A DNA stretch of 15,573 nt from Sporolactobacillus pectinivorans (GTDB lineage Bacteria > Bacillota > Bacilli > Bacillales > Sporolactobacillaceae): positions 1,521,348 through 1,536,920 of the forward strand of contig NZ_NXGA01000001.1 of NCBI RefSeq assembly GCF_002802965.1. The letters run 5' to 3'. This document shows, piece after piece, positions 7,070-15,573 of this stretch. The notes below the pieces were generated by a model. The model saw only the letters and a program-made list of their open reading frames with translations. It did no database searches and had not been told where the DNA came from. The translations under genes were made by a program, and so were the position numbers. The first letter of the stretch is position 1; the number at the start of each line of letters is the position of its first letter.

Positions 7070-8356
7070 TTATCCCCTTTCAACTCTGAAATATTTGGCA
7101 TTCAGGACAACATCAAGTTTTTTCATGATTTCAAAAGATTGCTCAAAAAGAATTTTATTTGTACGGTGGGTAATGATTGAAACTTCTGCAGCGTCCTGGC
7201 CGGTAATCGGTTCCTGATACAGTTTCTCCAGGCTGATCCCTTGTTCCTTAAACAAATCGGTGAGCCTGGAAAATGAGCCCGGTTCATCTTTGATGTGAAG
7301 CCTGACAAAAAACTGGCTTTCTACAAGATTGTCCTTACGGGCATGCATTTCCCTTTTAGGCAGGAAGATATGATTTCCAGTCACGCCCAGCGCCATGTTC
7401 CTGATGACTGAAAGCAGGTCCGACATCACCGAAACCGCAGTGGGTCCTTCCCCTGCGCCCGGGCCGTAGTACATGGTTTCACCAAGTGCTGTACCATATA
7501 CATAGATGGCATTGTTCTCATTCTCAACTGAGGCAAGCGGATGCCCACCGGGGAGAAGGGTCGGTTCGACGCGAACATCGATGGCTCCATTGTTGACTTC
7601 AGAGATGCCCACTAGCTTGATCGTGTAGCCAAGTTTACCTGCATAAATAATGTCTTCCCGGGTGACATCCGTAATCCCCGTGATTTTTACATCGTCCAGT
7701 GTCACCGGAATGGAGTAGGCTAGATGGCTGAGAATGACCATTTTTCTGGCGGCGTCCAATCCTTCAACATCAGATGTCGGATCAGCTTCGGCAAAGCCAA
7801 GTGCCTGAGCCGAGGACAGGGCTTTTTCATAAGACAGGCCTTCCTGGCTCATTTTACTCAGAATGTAATTCGTTGTTCCGTTCACAATACCGATCATTTT
7901 CTGAATGCGGTCGGCGGCCAAACTATCTGTGAGCGTCCGCAGAATCGGGATGCCTCCGGCGACGCTGGCTTCGTAGTAAAGATCGCATTGATTTTTTTTT
8001 GCCTCCAAAAGCAGCTCATCGCCATAGGAAGCCATCAGATCCTTGTTTGCCGTAATTACATTTTTCCTGTTCTGCAGCGCGCGAAGTATATAACGATAAG
8101 CCTGGTCGATGCCGCCGATCAATTCAACAATAATATCAATTTCAGGATCATCAAGAATTTCGGCAACATTAGTCGTTAGCTTGCGGCTGTCAATCAAAAC
8201 TTTCCTCGGCCTGTTTTTGTTCCGGACCAGTACTTTCTTTAACTGTATCCTGCATCCGGTCCTGGCTTCCAGCCTCTCTCTTTCTTTGGTCAGCAGGCGG
8301 ACTACTCCGGTTCCGACTGTTCCGAAGCCCAGCAAGCCGATGGACACCTTCTCCAA
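7070..8356 (-). CDS. hom: homoserine dehydrogenase
   Basis: The enzyme reduces aspartate semialdehyde to homoserine with NAD(P)H, the first step specific to threonine and methionine. Visible are the Rossmann motif [12 protein letters not shown] near the N-terminus, VTANKDLMA, the catalytic region [17 protein letters not shown], and a C-terminal ACT domain (about residues 347-425, [21 protein letters not shown]). The ACT domain suggests feedback inhibition, probably by threonine. Start choice: the GTG at 8365 and ATG at 8362 sit on or next to the only ribosome site, GGGAG. The TTG at 8356 lies eight bases after it and gives [10 protein letters not shown], aligning exactly with the Bacillus subtilis N-terminus MKAIRVGLLG. 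The leader contains a terminator-like hairpin. thrC follows after one base. Confidence 0.95.
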   Translation of the reverse strand: MEKVSIGLLGFGTVGTGVVRLLTKERERLEARTGCRIQLKKVLVRNKNRPRKVLIDSRKLTTNVAEILDDPEIDIIVELIGGIDQAYRYILRALQNRKNVITANKDLMASYGDELLLEAKKNQCDLYYEASVAGGIPILRTLTDSLAADRIQKMIGIVNGTTNYILSKMSQEGLSYEKALSSAQALGFAEADPTSDVEGLDAARKMVILSHLAYSIPVTLDDVKITGITDVTREDIIYAGKLGYTIKLVGISEVNNGAIDVRVEPTLLPGGHPLASVENENNAIYVYGTALGETMYYGPGAGEGPTAVSVMSDLLSVIRNMALGVTGNHIFLPKREMHARKDNLVESQFFVRLHIKDEPGSFSRLTDLFKEQGISLEKLYQEPITGQDAAEVSIITHRTNKILFEQSFEIMKKLDVVLNAKYFRVERG

Positions 8357-8379
8357 TCCCATCACTCCCAGTCAATCAA

Positions 8380-8452
8380 TAATCAAAAAAATACAAGCAC
8401 CGACCTGAAAAAAGATCCATGACCTGCATTTTTCAATTTTTTCAGTCAGTGC
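8380..8452 (-). terminator. attenuator-like terminator in the hom leader
   Basis: On the minus strand 8452-8437 pairs with 8413-8397 over about 16 bp, with one bulge and one G-U pair, around a 23-base loop. It is followed by TTGTATTTTTTT. It lies about 24 bases after the predicted transcription start and about 25 bases before hom, so transcription of the operon must pass it. The loop holds a second CAGGTC (8426-8421) that repeats part of the 3' arm (8407-8402) and could compete for the 5' arm. Confidence 0.65.
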
Positions 8453-8482
8453 GAAAAATTCGAATCTCTATATGTATCTGAC

Positions 8483-8511
8483 ATTATAACCCGAACAAAG
8501 AGCGACAACAA
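8483..8511 (-). promoter_or_regulatory. sigma-A promoter of the threonine operon
   Basis: TTGTTG (8511-8506) and a perfect TATAAT (8488-8483) are separated by 17 bases on the minus strand. Transcription should start near 8476. Confidence 0.8.
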
Positions 8512-8638
8512 GGCTGCATTTGTCTGTAAACAAGCTTTAAACCAAGAAAAATGGGATAGGTTTATTGTAAAAAATAATTTAGCACACTGTCGTACTGCAA
8601 AAACGAATGAATGAGAGGGATTTCAGCAAAATTTAAAG

Positions 8639-9214
8639 TTACTCTGATGTCTTGTGGCCGTACCTATCCATGACGAGCGATGAAATGCGGCTCATCTGAT
8701 CGTGAAAGTCAGGGCGCAGGTGGAGTTTGGCAGCATCAAAATTTTCAAAAGTCGGGGAAATATTTTCAACTTCTGCCCTGAATTTTGCAAGCAGCCGCCG
8801 GTATGCAGCATCATCATAATCCGGTGTTACAGGCGAGAGGGAAGATCTCCGTGAACGGAATTTTTTGTCGAGATCATTGATTCTATAAATCATTGCCGCC
8901 GCGACATGTGCGCAGGGTCTGGGTCCGTATCCGCAGGTGCAGCGGGTGCTCAGCCCTTTTGCAGGATCCGGGAGACGAAATTCGGGATCGCCCGGGTGCT
9001 CCATACCGTTTTTCCAGTTTATTTCCACTTCATAGAAAGACGACTGCCGATCTTCCACACTGGCGTGGATAGCGCCGCCGGACGCATGATAATCCCAGAC
9101 ACGTCCATTTCGGCACAAGAACAGGCCCCTCTCAAAACGTAATGTTTCCATCGTTTCGGCAAACTTTGTCAGCCAGTCAGCCAGTGCCGGACTGTGGACA
9201 TACAGCGTGCTCAT
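8639..9214 (-). CDS. SWIM zinc-finger protein (YwqB-like)
   Basis: This 191-residue protein has a SWIM zinc finger, CxC-x6-CxH, with Cys92, Cys94, Cys101 and His103 in TRCTCGYGPRPCAHVAAAMI. SWIM domains are thought to bind DNA or partner proteins. The rest has no motif I recognise; the C-terminal third is charged and probably helical. The ATG follows the stop of the SNF2 gene by one base and has GGGGTGAT five bases upstream, so the two are translated as a coupled pair. In Bacillus subtilis ywqA (SNF2) and ywqB (SWIM) are paired in the same way, which supports a joint role, possibly in DNA or chromatin remodelling. The precise function is not known to me. Confidence 0.85.
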   Translation of the reverse strand: MSTLYVHSPALADWLTKFAETMETLRFERGLFLCRNGRVWDYHASGGAIHASVEDRQSSFYEVEINWKNGMEHPGDPEFRLPDPAKGLSTRCTCGYGPRPCAHVAAAMIYRINDLDKKFRSRRSSLSPVTPDYDDAAYRRLLAKFRAEVENISPTFENFDAAKLHLRPDFHDQMSRISSLVMDRYGHKTSE

Positions 9215-9215
9215 C

Positions 9216-12200
9216 TCATATCACCCCTTCACGCAGTTTGATTAAATCGAAAATTTCCTGATCGCTCATTTCAGTCAGCCATCCGTCCCCTTGCCCAAGT
9301 ATCTGTCTCTGCAGTTTCTTTTTACGCTCAATCAATAGATCGATTCGCTCCTCAAGCGTGCCTCCACAGATCAGCTTGAACACATGGATATTCCGGTCCT
9401 GGCCGATCCGGTATGCTCTGTCGGTTGCCTGTTCTTCGACTGCCGGATTCCACCAGCGGTCATAATGGAACACGTAGCCTGCAGCCGTCAGATTGATCCC
9501 TACACCGCCTGCCTTCAGGGAAAGTACAAACAGCGTCTTTCGTTTGCCGCCGGTCTGGAATCGCTGGATCAGGTTTTCGCGCTGCTCGGCAGACAGACCG
9601 CCGTGCAGAAAGAATACGTCGGCATCCGGATAACGTTTCGTGGTCTCCTGAAGAAGCAGCCTTCCCATCTGAATATATTGCGTGAATACGAGCACTTTTT
9701 CATTTTGGCTAAAAAGAGGATCAAGCAGGCTGAAAAAGAGATCCATTTTTCCAGAAGTTTTCTTGTCGCCTTGCTCGCCCAGCATAAGGGCAGGGTGATC
9801 ACAGACTTGTTTCAGCTTAGTCAGCGCGGAGAGGATCATGCCCTTGCGCTTAATGCCTGTAGATGCGGCTACGTTTTGCGCCAGACGATTGACCACAGTC
9901 TGATACAATGAGGCCTGATCCTTGCTGAGAAAACACGTTTTTTTCGTTTCAAATTTATCCGGCAGGTCGCGGATGATCCGTTTATCCGTTTTTTCACGGC
10001 GCAGGATGAACGGCTGAATGATCTTTGTCAGTTCCCCCGTCTTGGATCGGCTGTTTTTTTTCTCAACCGGGCCGATAAATTGCTTGCGGAACCGCTCCAG
10101 AGAGCCGAGATAGCCAGGGTTCAGGAAATCCATGATTGACCACAGCTCTTCCAGTCTGTTCTCGATCGGTGTTCCGGTCAGCACCAGACGATGGGCAGTG
10201 CTGATTTTCCGCATGGCGCGCGTCTTCTGGGCATGCGGGTTTTTGATGGCCTGCGCTTCGTCCAGAATGACGCTTTTCCAGTAAATCTGCTTCAGCATTT
10301 CCGCTTCTTTTGTAAAAATCGCATAGCTTGTGATCATGACATTTGAGTGTTTGAGGCGCGTTTTTAAATCGTCCCCATGCAGCCTTGAACTGCCATGATG
10401 GATATAGATATCAAGTTCCGGTGAAAAAGTGTGGAACTCATGTTTCCAGTTAGCGACAAGCGAAGTCGGGCAGATCACGAGTGCCGGCCCTGAAACCAGA
10501 CGATCCGGTAAGGGGTCATCGGGAAGTGCTTTGCAGTAGTCCAGATAGGCAATAGCCTGGACTGTTTTTCCAAGTCCCATATCATCGGCGAGACAGCCGC
10601 CGACCCGCTGGCGGCGCAGGTTTGCGAGCCATGTAAATCCCTTTTTCTGATAAGGGCGGAGCTGACCGTTAAAGCCGGCAGGCACCGGTATGATCTTTGA
10701 TGGTTTTTTTAATATGTTATCCAGGTAATCATCCAGTTCCTGCTCCAAGTGCACTTTAACAATGCCGTTTTTCTTTTTCCGGGTCAGCGCATCGAGCCGC
10801 AGGGCGCCGGCAACGCTTGGCTTACGGTCGAAAAGATCCATGACTCCTCCCATTTCCGCAAGGGCTTTGACCATCCGTTTCATGGGTAGATGAATCCATT
10901 TTCCTCCGTGCCGGATAAAAGATTGGTTTTCCTGAACCAGATGCCTGAATTCAGTAGCGCTCAGCTGGATATCTCCGACGGCGATACGCCAGTCATAGTT
11001 GATCAACGAAGACAGACTGAAAAGCGATCCATGATTCTCGGCTTCAGGCTTGATGTCAAGATCAATCGCAACCTGGTCGGCGCCCTCTTTCACGTCCAGA
11101 TCATCCGGCAATGACAGTATGACGGAGGCTGATTCAAGAATACTTTTTGACTGAAAAAGATCAGAGAGCTCTTCTGAAGTCATCAACCTACGGGGGCTGA
11201 CTTTAAGCAAACTCAAAATATGATCCGGCACTTGTCCGATCAGCCGGTTAATCCTGTTTTCCAGCCAGCTGCTCCGGCCAAGCGGCGAACTGCTCTGCAA
11301 TTTTTCAAGTGACCATTCCATCCGTTTAGCGTCCTGCCAGCCCTGAATGACGGTTTCATATTCCCAGACAGCATCCGCTGAAAAGGGATCGTCCGGATCG
11401 GCGGGATCGAGAATGATTTTTACTTGTTCAGGTGAAAAAAGCTGTTCCATTTGAGCTTTTCTGAAAGCCAGAAGCGCATTCGTCCATGCCCGGGGGCTTC
11501 GGGAGGAAACAGGATGAATCCACCCCGCTGTTTCCATTTCAAGCTGAGCCACTCTTTTTATGGTTAATGGATCACTGAGTGTAAGCCATGGTTTTTCAGA
11601 AAAGTTAAAGGGAGTGCCTGTTTCAAGAATGTGTGCACCGGCGTTGGCATCTTCTGCAAAACCTTTCTGGCCGGATTCCGGCTGCGGAACGACGGATAAA
11701 GCGGTATCGCGGACAAGTGCATTCGTCCAGAAAATAATCAATAAATAAAGCCATTGCCTGACCTTCTCATCCTGGAGGTCGGAAATCGCGAACGACAGAT
11801 GCGGCAGAGAACCAAGCCATTCGGCGAACAGACCGCTTTTGGTTAAAAGTTGTGCATCAGGCATCCATTCACAAAAGTAGCAGTGCTCATGATTACCCTG
11901 TTCGAGATGGTAAAAATAGGGATAAAAGTGCCCGCCCTTCAGCAGACATTCCAGTGCGTGGGCAATTCTGCCGAACCATTGAAAAGTTCTGCCTGGAACG
12001 ATGCCATCGTCTGCTGCGTTCAGCACTTCGTCATGCATCATCTGAAAGACACTGCTCATGGTCATCAGTGCACCCGAAACCGTGTAGTTCCGCTCATCGC
12101 CGGAGAACAGTGCCGGCGAAATATAAAAACGGTAAGGAGACTGGTCGCTTAACCAGGAGGGGACCTGTTCCCCGCCCGTGGCTGTCTCTGGAAAAGGCAG

Positions 12201-12290
12201 ATTATTTCCCTTTTCATCGGTCAGCCAGATATAGAAATTCCACCCTTTTTCTATATGTGGCACGAATGTAATCTGCAAATAGCGGTTCAT
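9216..12290 (-). CDS. SNF2-family ATPase/helicase (YwqA-like)
   Basis: This 1024-residue protein is an ATP-driven DNA translocase of the Swi2/Snf2 type. The N-terminal 540 or so residues are the extension typical of bacterial SNF2 proteins. The ATPase core follows: LADDMGLGKTVQAI (Walker A, about 569-576), ICPTSLVANWKHE, ILDEAQAIKN (Walker B DEAQ, about 677-680), and LTGTPIENRLEELWS (motif III). The second RecA lobe carries LKAGGVGINLTAA and QATDRAYRIGQ (motif VI, about 954-964). All catalytic motifs are intact. The start is the ATG at 12290 with AAGGAG nine bases upstream; the frame runs on to 12383 without a better site. It is followed after one base by the SWIM gene. It may help DNA repair or transcription restart by moving proteins along DNA, but this is inference. 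Confidence 0.92.
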   Translation of the reverse strand: MNRYLQITFVPHIEKGWNFYIWLTDEKGNNLPFPETATGGEQVPSWLSDQSPYRFYISPALFSGDERNYTVSGALMTMSSVFQMMHDEVLNAADDGIVPGRTFQWFGRIAHALECLLKGGHFYPYFYHLEQGNHEHCYFCEWMPDAQLLTKSGLFAEWLGSLPHLSFAISDLQDEKVRQWLYLLIIFWTNALVRDTALSVVPQPESGQKGFAEDANAGAHILETGTPFNFSEKPWLTLSDPLTIKRVAQLEMETAGWIHPVSSRSPRAWTNALLAFRKAQMEQLFSPEQVKIILDPADPDDPFSADAVWEYETVIQGWQDAKRMEWSLEKLQSSSPLGRSSWLENRINRLIGQVPDHILSLLKVSPRRLMTSEELSDLFQSKSILESASVILSLPDDLDVKEGADQVAIDLDIKPEAENHGSLFSLSSLINYDWRIAVGDIQLSATEFRHLVQENQSFIRHGGKWIHLPMKRMVKALAEMGGVMDLFDRKPSVAGALRLDALTRKKKNGIVKVHLEQELDDYLDNILKKPSKIIPVPAGFNGQLRPYQKKGFTWLANLRRQRVGGCLADDMGLGKTVQAIAYLDYCKALPDDPLPDRLVSGPALVICPTSLVANWKHEFHTFSPELDIYIHHGSSRLHGDDLKTRLKHSNVMITSYAIFTKEAEMLKQIYWKSVILDEAQAIKNPHAQKTRAMRKISTAHRLVLTGTPIENRLEELWSIMDFLNPGYLGSLERFRKQFIGPVEKKNSRSKTGELTKIIQPFILRREKTDKRIIRDLPDKFETKKTCFLSKDQASLYQTVVNRLAQNVAASTGIKRKGMILSALTKLKQVCDHPALMLGEQGDKKTSGKMDLFFSLLDPLFSQNEKVLVFTQYIQMGRLLLQETTKRYPDADVFFLHGGLSAEQRENLIQRFQTGGKRKTLFVLSLKAGGVGINLTAAGYVFHYDRWWNPAVEEQATDRAYRIGQDRNIHVFKLICGGTLEERIDLLIERKKKLQRQILGQGDGWLTEMSDQEIFDLIKLREGVI

Positions 12291-12653
12291 CAGGAAAATC
12301 TCCTTTTTAAGCAAGACAGTCAATCGAAGTGGGCAGCGGCATGCCGATCTGCCGGTAAACCACGCCTTTGTAGGCAGCTTCAATTATCCGTTCAAAATAA
12401 TTCTATCCTCTAAGTGTACCATATCGCAGATGACAATGAAATGGATGCCACCGCACTGTGAGCAGGCCGGCTGACACACTGTCTACAGCAGTCATGATTG
12501 GTGGATGCAATACTTCCAGACTTACTTTTTCCGCTTTTTCTGATAAGATGGTGGTTAGCATTTCAGGAGAGAAGAAGGAGCTGATCAAATAGAGATTTTT
12601 TAAACGGCAGGAGAAAAATATTGCGGTAAGGTTAATTTATTCTAAATTATATA
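12291..12653. other. intergenic region between divergent SNF2 and glutamate synthase genes
   Basis: The SNF2 5' untranslated region holds a hairpin GGCAG/CTGCC (12332-12336 with 12349-12353) enclosing the palindrome CGGCATGCCG. I found no clear sigma-A promoter for the SNF2 gene; TAGAAT at about 12406 on the minus strand lacks a good -35. Short frames at 12403-12588 (minus) and about 12495-12593 (plus) have no ribosome site and look like chance. Confidence 0.5.
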
Positions 12654-12683
12654 TTGAAAAAATTGATAAAAAAAGTGTAAAAT
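12654..12683 (+). promoter_or_regulatory. putative sigma-A promoter of glutamate synthase gene
   Basis: TTGAAA (12654-12659) and TAAAAT (12678-12683) are separated by 18 bases in an AT-rich stretch. A TnrA-like sequence (12676-12692) overlaps the -10. Confidence 0.55.
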
Positions 12684-12694
12684 AGAATTACCAA

Positions 12695-12743
12695 ACTTTT
12701 CGGAAAAAGAGTAGAGAAATAAAGAGGATATTTTCTGAAAAGT
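12695..12743 (+). promoter_or_regulatory. CodY-like box and inverted repeat in gltA/gltB leader
   Basis: TATTTTCTGAAAAGT (12729-12743) matches the CodY consensus AATTTTCWGAAAATT at 13 of 15 positions. A second, weaker copy lies upstream (TTTTCGGAAAA, 12697-12707). Together the 13-base arms 12695-12707 and 12731-12743 are inverted repeats with one mismatch. The position, just downstream of the promoter, suits repression by roadblock. Confidence 0.55.
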
Positions 12744-12797
12744 GGCACAGATAAATGATGTGTGAATGTGGAGAGACAGAAGGAAGGATGACCGTTT

Positions 12798-15573
12798 ATG
12801 AATACAAAGAAAGAGACGAGAAATCACATTTCGGATGGTCTGTATCGTCCGGAATTTGAACACGATTCCTGTGGGATAGGACTATACGCGGATATCAAAG
12901 GGCGCGCATCCAATGATGTCGTTAAGACTGCGCTTGAAATGCTGGCAAGGCTGGATCATCGGGCCGGCAAAGCAGCCGATGGAAAAACGGGAGACGGCGC
13001 GGGCATTCTTGTCCAGGTTCCGGATCAGTTTTTTCAATCAGTATGCAATTTTCCTCTTCCTGCCGCCGGACATTACGGTGTCGGCATGTTTTTCATGCCT
13101 CAGGATCGTTCCAGCAGACTGGTTGCAATTGGAAAGATCAAAGCCTGTATCGCTGCGCGAAATTTGCGTCTATACGGCGAGCGGGACGTGCCGGTCGAAG
13201 AAAACGAAATCAGCCGGCTAGCGCGGAGTAAAGCGCCGTTTATGTATCAGATGTTTATCGGAACGGCTGGCCATGATTCGGGTCACGCGCTGGATATTGA
13301 ACTGTATTTTCTAAGAAAGGCTATCGAAGCAAAGCTTAAAAACGAAGTTTATGTTGCGAGCCTGTCCAGTCAGACTCTTGTCTATAAAGGTATGCTGCGG
13401 GCGAAAGAGGTGTCCGCTTTCTATACGGATCTTCAGGATGAGCGTTTTGTTTCGGCACTCGCTTTAGTGCATTCCCGCTACAGCACGAATACGTTTCCAA
13501 GTTGGCAGCGGGCGCATCCTAACCGTATGATCGTTCACAATGGTGAAATCAATACGATCCGCGGCAACATGAGCTGGTTCAATGCCAAGGCAAAACGGCT
13601 GGAAGGGGGCCGGATGCCCCAGATTATTGATCCTGACGGCAGTGATTCAGCAATTTTCGACAACGTGCTGGAATTTCTCACTTATCATGGCTATTCGCTG
13701 CCGCATGCTGTGATGATGATGGTTCCCGAACCCTGGGAAAACCAGTCTGAAATTCCGGACTACCTTCATGACTTTTATGAATTCCACAGCAGAATCATGG
13801 AACCTTGGGACGGCCCGATGGCGCTCGGTTTCTGCAACGGGAAACAGATCGGGGCAATTCTGGATCGCAACGGTCTTCGTCCTGCCCGCTATTATATTAC
13901 GAATGATGACAAGGTGGTCTTTTCTTCGGAAGTCGGCGTTGCGGATCTGGACGCATCCAATATCCGTGAACGCTGCCATTTGAGACCCGGCCAGCTTTTG
14001 CTTATTGATACTGAGCAGGGCAGAATTGTTCCAAGCGATGAACTGAAGAAAGAAATCTGTCAATCCGAAAGCTATCGAGAGATACTGAAGGACTCTGTGA
14101 TAAAAATAAAAGACAAACCGGTTGAGTCTGAAAAGGCGTCGGACACCGTCCGCCTTTATCAGCAGAAAGTTCAGGGCTATACCTATGAAGATCTGGTCAA
14201 GACCATTCAGCCGATGGCGGAAACAGGCAAAGAACCAACCGGATCAATGGGGAACGATACGCCTCTTGCTGTGCTTTCTAATAAATCCCAGGTGCTTTTT
14301 GACTATTTCAAACAATGGTTTTCTCAGGTTACAAACCCGCCGATTGATGCAATTCGTGAAGCATGGGTTATGTCGAAAATTACGTGGCTTGGCCCGCAGG
14401 TCAGTTTGCTTGATCCGATCAGCCATGTTCCAACACAGATACACCTGAGTCAGCCGGTTCTGGATCGGAAAACATTTCTGTCCATTCAGCGGCAAGGTTT
14501 GAAAACAGCCACCGTTCAGACTCTTTTTTCAGCGAAAAAAAGAAAAGGCGTCTTGTCTGAAGCACTGGAACAGTTGATCCTCAAAACGGATCAGCAGATC
14601 CATGACGGGGCTTCACTTATTCTACTTTCCGACCGGGCCGCTGATGAAAAAAAAGTACCAATTCCGTCACTCCTTGCCATCAGTGCGATTCATCATCATC
14701 TCATTGATCAGGGGACCCGCACGCTGGTCAGCCTGATTGTTGATTCCGGTGAACCGCATGACAGCCATCAGGTGGCGCTGCTTCTCGGTTACGGTGCCGA
14801 CGCAGTCCACCCTTATCTGGCTCTGGAATCTGTCAGCGAACTGAAAGAAACCGGGCATCTTAACGTGTCCGAGGAGGAAGCAGAGCAGAATTACATCAAG
14901 GCGCTTGTCGGCGGCATTGTAAAAATTATGTCCAAAGTGGGTATTTCCTCGATTCAAAGCTATCGCGGTGCGCAGACTTTTGAAGCACTGGGGCTTTCCG
15001 ATGAATTGATTGCCAAGTATTTCAAGGGGACGGTTTCACAGATCGGCGGCATCGGGCTGAATGAAATCGCGGAAGAGTCATTGCGGCGTCACCGGCGCGC
15101 AACTGAAGAACTGCTTCTTGGTGACTTGAAAACACTTGACACCGGCAGCACATTGCAGTGGCGGCAGGGGGGCGAGCAGCATAAGATTGAACCTCTGATT
15201 GTGCATATGCTGCAGCAGGCCGCACGCAGTAATGATTACAAATTGTATAAAGACTATGCCAAAATGGTCGATGATGCGCCATTTTCAACGATTCGCAGCC
15301 TGCTAACCTTTGAAAGAGACCGCAAGCCTGTTCCACTGGATGAAGTTGAACCTGTGGAAAGTATACTTAAACGGTTTAAGACAGGAGCTATGTCTTACGG
15401 ATCAATCAGCAAAGAAGCCCATGAGGCGCTGGCTATTGCAATGAACCGGATCGGCGGGAAAAGCAACAGCGGTGAAGGCGGCGAGGACCCGGACCGCTTT
15501 GTCCGTGATGAGAACGGCGACTGGCGCCGCAGTGCGATCAAGCAAGTGGCGTCCGCCCGATTCGGCGTTACCA
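12798..15573 (+). CDS. gltB: glutamate synthase large subunit, N-terminal part (runs off window)
   Basis: The large subunit (called gltA in Bacillus) takes the amide of glutamine and passes the ammonia through a tunnel to make glutamate from 2-oxoglutarate. The frame is open for 925 codons; the full protein is about 1500. EHDSCGIG holds the expected N-terminal nucleophile Cys25, preceded by a 24-residue propeptide that is normally removed. The glutaminase domain continues with HSRYSTNTFPSW (from 225) and HNGEIN (247-252). The central domain has NPPIDAIREAWVMS (from 513). The FMN/synthase domain begins with FKTGAMSYGSISKEAH (about 861) and GGKSNSGEGGEDPDRF. The Fe-S cysteines and the C-terminal beta-helix lie outside. 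GGAAGG lies ten bases before the ATG. No gltC-type activator gene is adjacent. Confidence 0.96.
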   Translation, partial: MNTKKETRNHISDGLYRPEFEHDSCGIGLYADIKGRASNDVVKTALEMLARLDHRAGKAADGKTGDGAGILVQVPDQFFQSVCNFPLPAAGHYGVGMFFMPQDRSSRLVAIGKIKACIAARNLRLYGERDVPVEENEISRLARSKAPFMYQMFIGTAGHDSGHALDIELYFLRKAIEAKLKNEVYVASLSSQTLVYKGMLRAKEVSAFYTDLQDERFVSALALVHSRYSTNTFPSWQRAHPNRMIVHNGEINTIRGNMSWFNAKAKRLEGGRMPQIIDPDGSDSAIFDNVLEFLTYHGYSLPHAVMMMVPEPWENQSEIPDYLHDFYEFHSRIMEPWDGPMALGFCNGKQIGAILDRNGLRPARYYITNDDKVVFSSEVGVADLDASNIRERCHLRPGQLLLIDTEQGRIVPSDELKKEICQSESYREILKDSVIKIKDKPVESEKASDTVRLYQQKVQGYTYEDLVKTIQPMAETGKEPTGSMGNDTPLAVLSNKSQVLFDYFKQWFSQVTNPPIDAIREAWVMSKITWLGPQVSLLDPISHVPTQIHLSQPVLDRKTFLSIQRQGLKTATVQTLFSAKKRKGVLSEALEQLILKTDQQIHDGASLILLSDRAADEKKVPIPSLLAISAIHHHLIDQGTRTLVSLIVDSGEPHDSHQVALLLGYGADAVHPYLALESVSELKETGHLNVSEEEAEQNYIKALVGGIVKIMSKVGISSIQSYRGAQTFEALGLSDELIAKYFKGTVSQIGGIGLNEIAEESLRRHRRATEELLLGDLKTLDTGSTLQWRQGGEQHKIEPLIVHMLQQAARSNDYKLYKDYAKMVDDAPFSTIRSLLTFERDRKPVPLDEVEPVESILKRFKTGAMSYGSISKEAHEALAIAMNRIGGKSNSGEGGEDPDRFVRDENGDWRRSAIKQVASARFGVT

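Noticed and set aside
8345..8430. Possible leader peptide starting at an ATG in the loop of the hom attenuator (about 17 codons)
   Set aside because: There is no ribosome binding site and no threonine or isoleucine codon cluster, so classical leader-peptide attenuation is not supported.
12403..12588. 61-codon minus-strand frame and a roughly 32-codon plus-strand frame in the SNF2/glutamate synthase spacer
   Set aside because: Neither has a ribosome binding site or recognisable protein features; both are most likely chance frames.

Overview
The window looks like a chromosomal segment of a low- to mid-GC Gram-positive bacterium of the order Bacillales. The reasons are a T-box riboswitch, strong AGGAGG-type ribosome binding sites, the hom-thrC-thrB gene order, a CodY-like box, TTG start codons and a SNF2/SWIM gene pair like Bacillus ywqA/ywqB. 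A Sporolactobacillaceae-like host would fit but is only a guess. No mobile element, CRISPR array, tRNA or rRNA was seen.

Layout. (1) 1-1830, minus strand: a serine operon with a sigma-A promoter, a serine T-box (AGC specifier), a class V aminotransferase that probably replaces SerC, and the first 113 codons of serA. (2) 1880-3856: a hisC-type aminotransferase (minus) and a stand-alone AroQ chorismate mutase (plus), diverging from a 600-bp spacer. The spacer carries a long, hairpin-rich hisC leader of no class I recognise. (3) 3857-5047: an RpiR-family sugar-phosphate-type regulator (plus) with a large dyad operator over its promoter. (4) 4904-8511, minus: the threonine operon hom-thrC-thrB with a terminator-like attenuator in the hom leader. 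It may be followed by a 31-residue membrane peptide whose ribosome binding site lies inside the convergent terminator hairpin. (5) 8639-12290, minus: a large SNF2-family ATPase and a SWIM zinc-finger protein, separated by one base. (6) 12654-15573, plus: promoter, CodY-like box and the first 925 codons of the glutamate synthase large subunit, cut by the window end.

The genes form a local cluster for amino-acid synthesis: serine, aromatic amino acids/histidine, threonine and glutamate. Glutamate synthase makes the amino donor used by the two aminotransferases, and homoserine kinase and threonine synthase act in sequence. The individual enzymes are well known. The more interesting material is regulatory: the T-box, the unclassified hisC leader, the hom attenuator, the RpiR operator and the masked small ORF. 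I found no clearly new multi-gene system.
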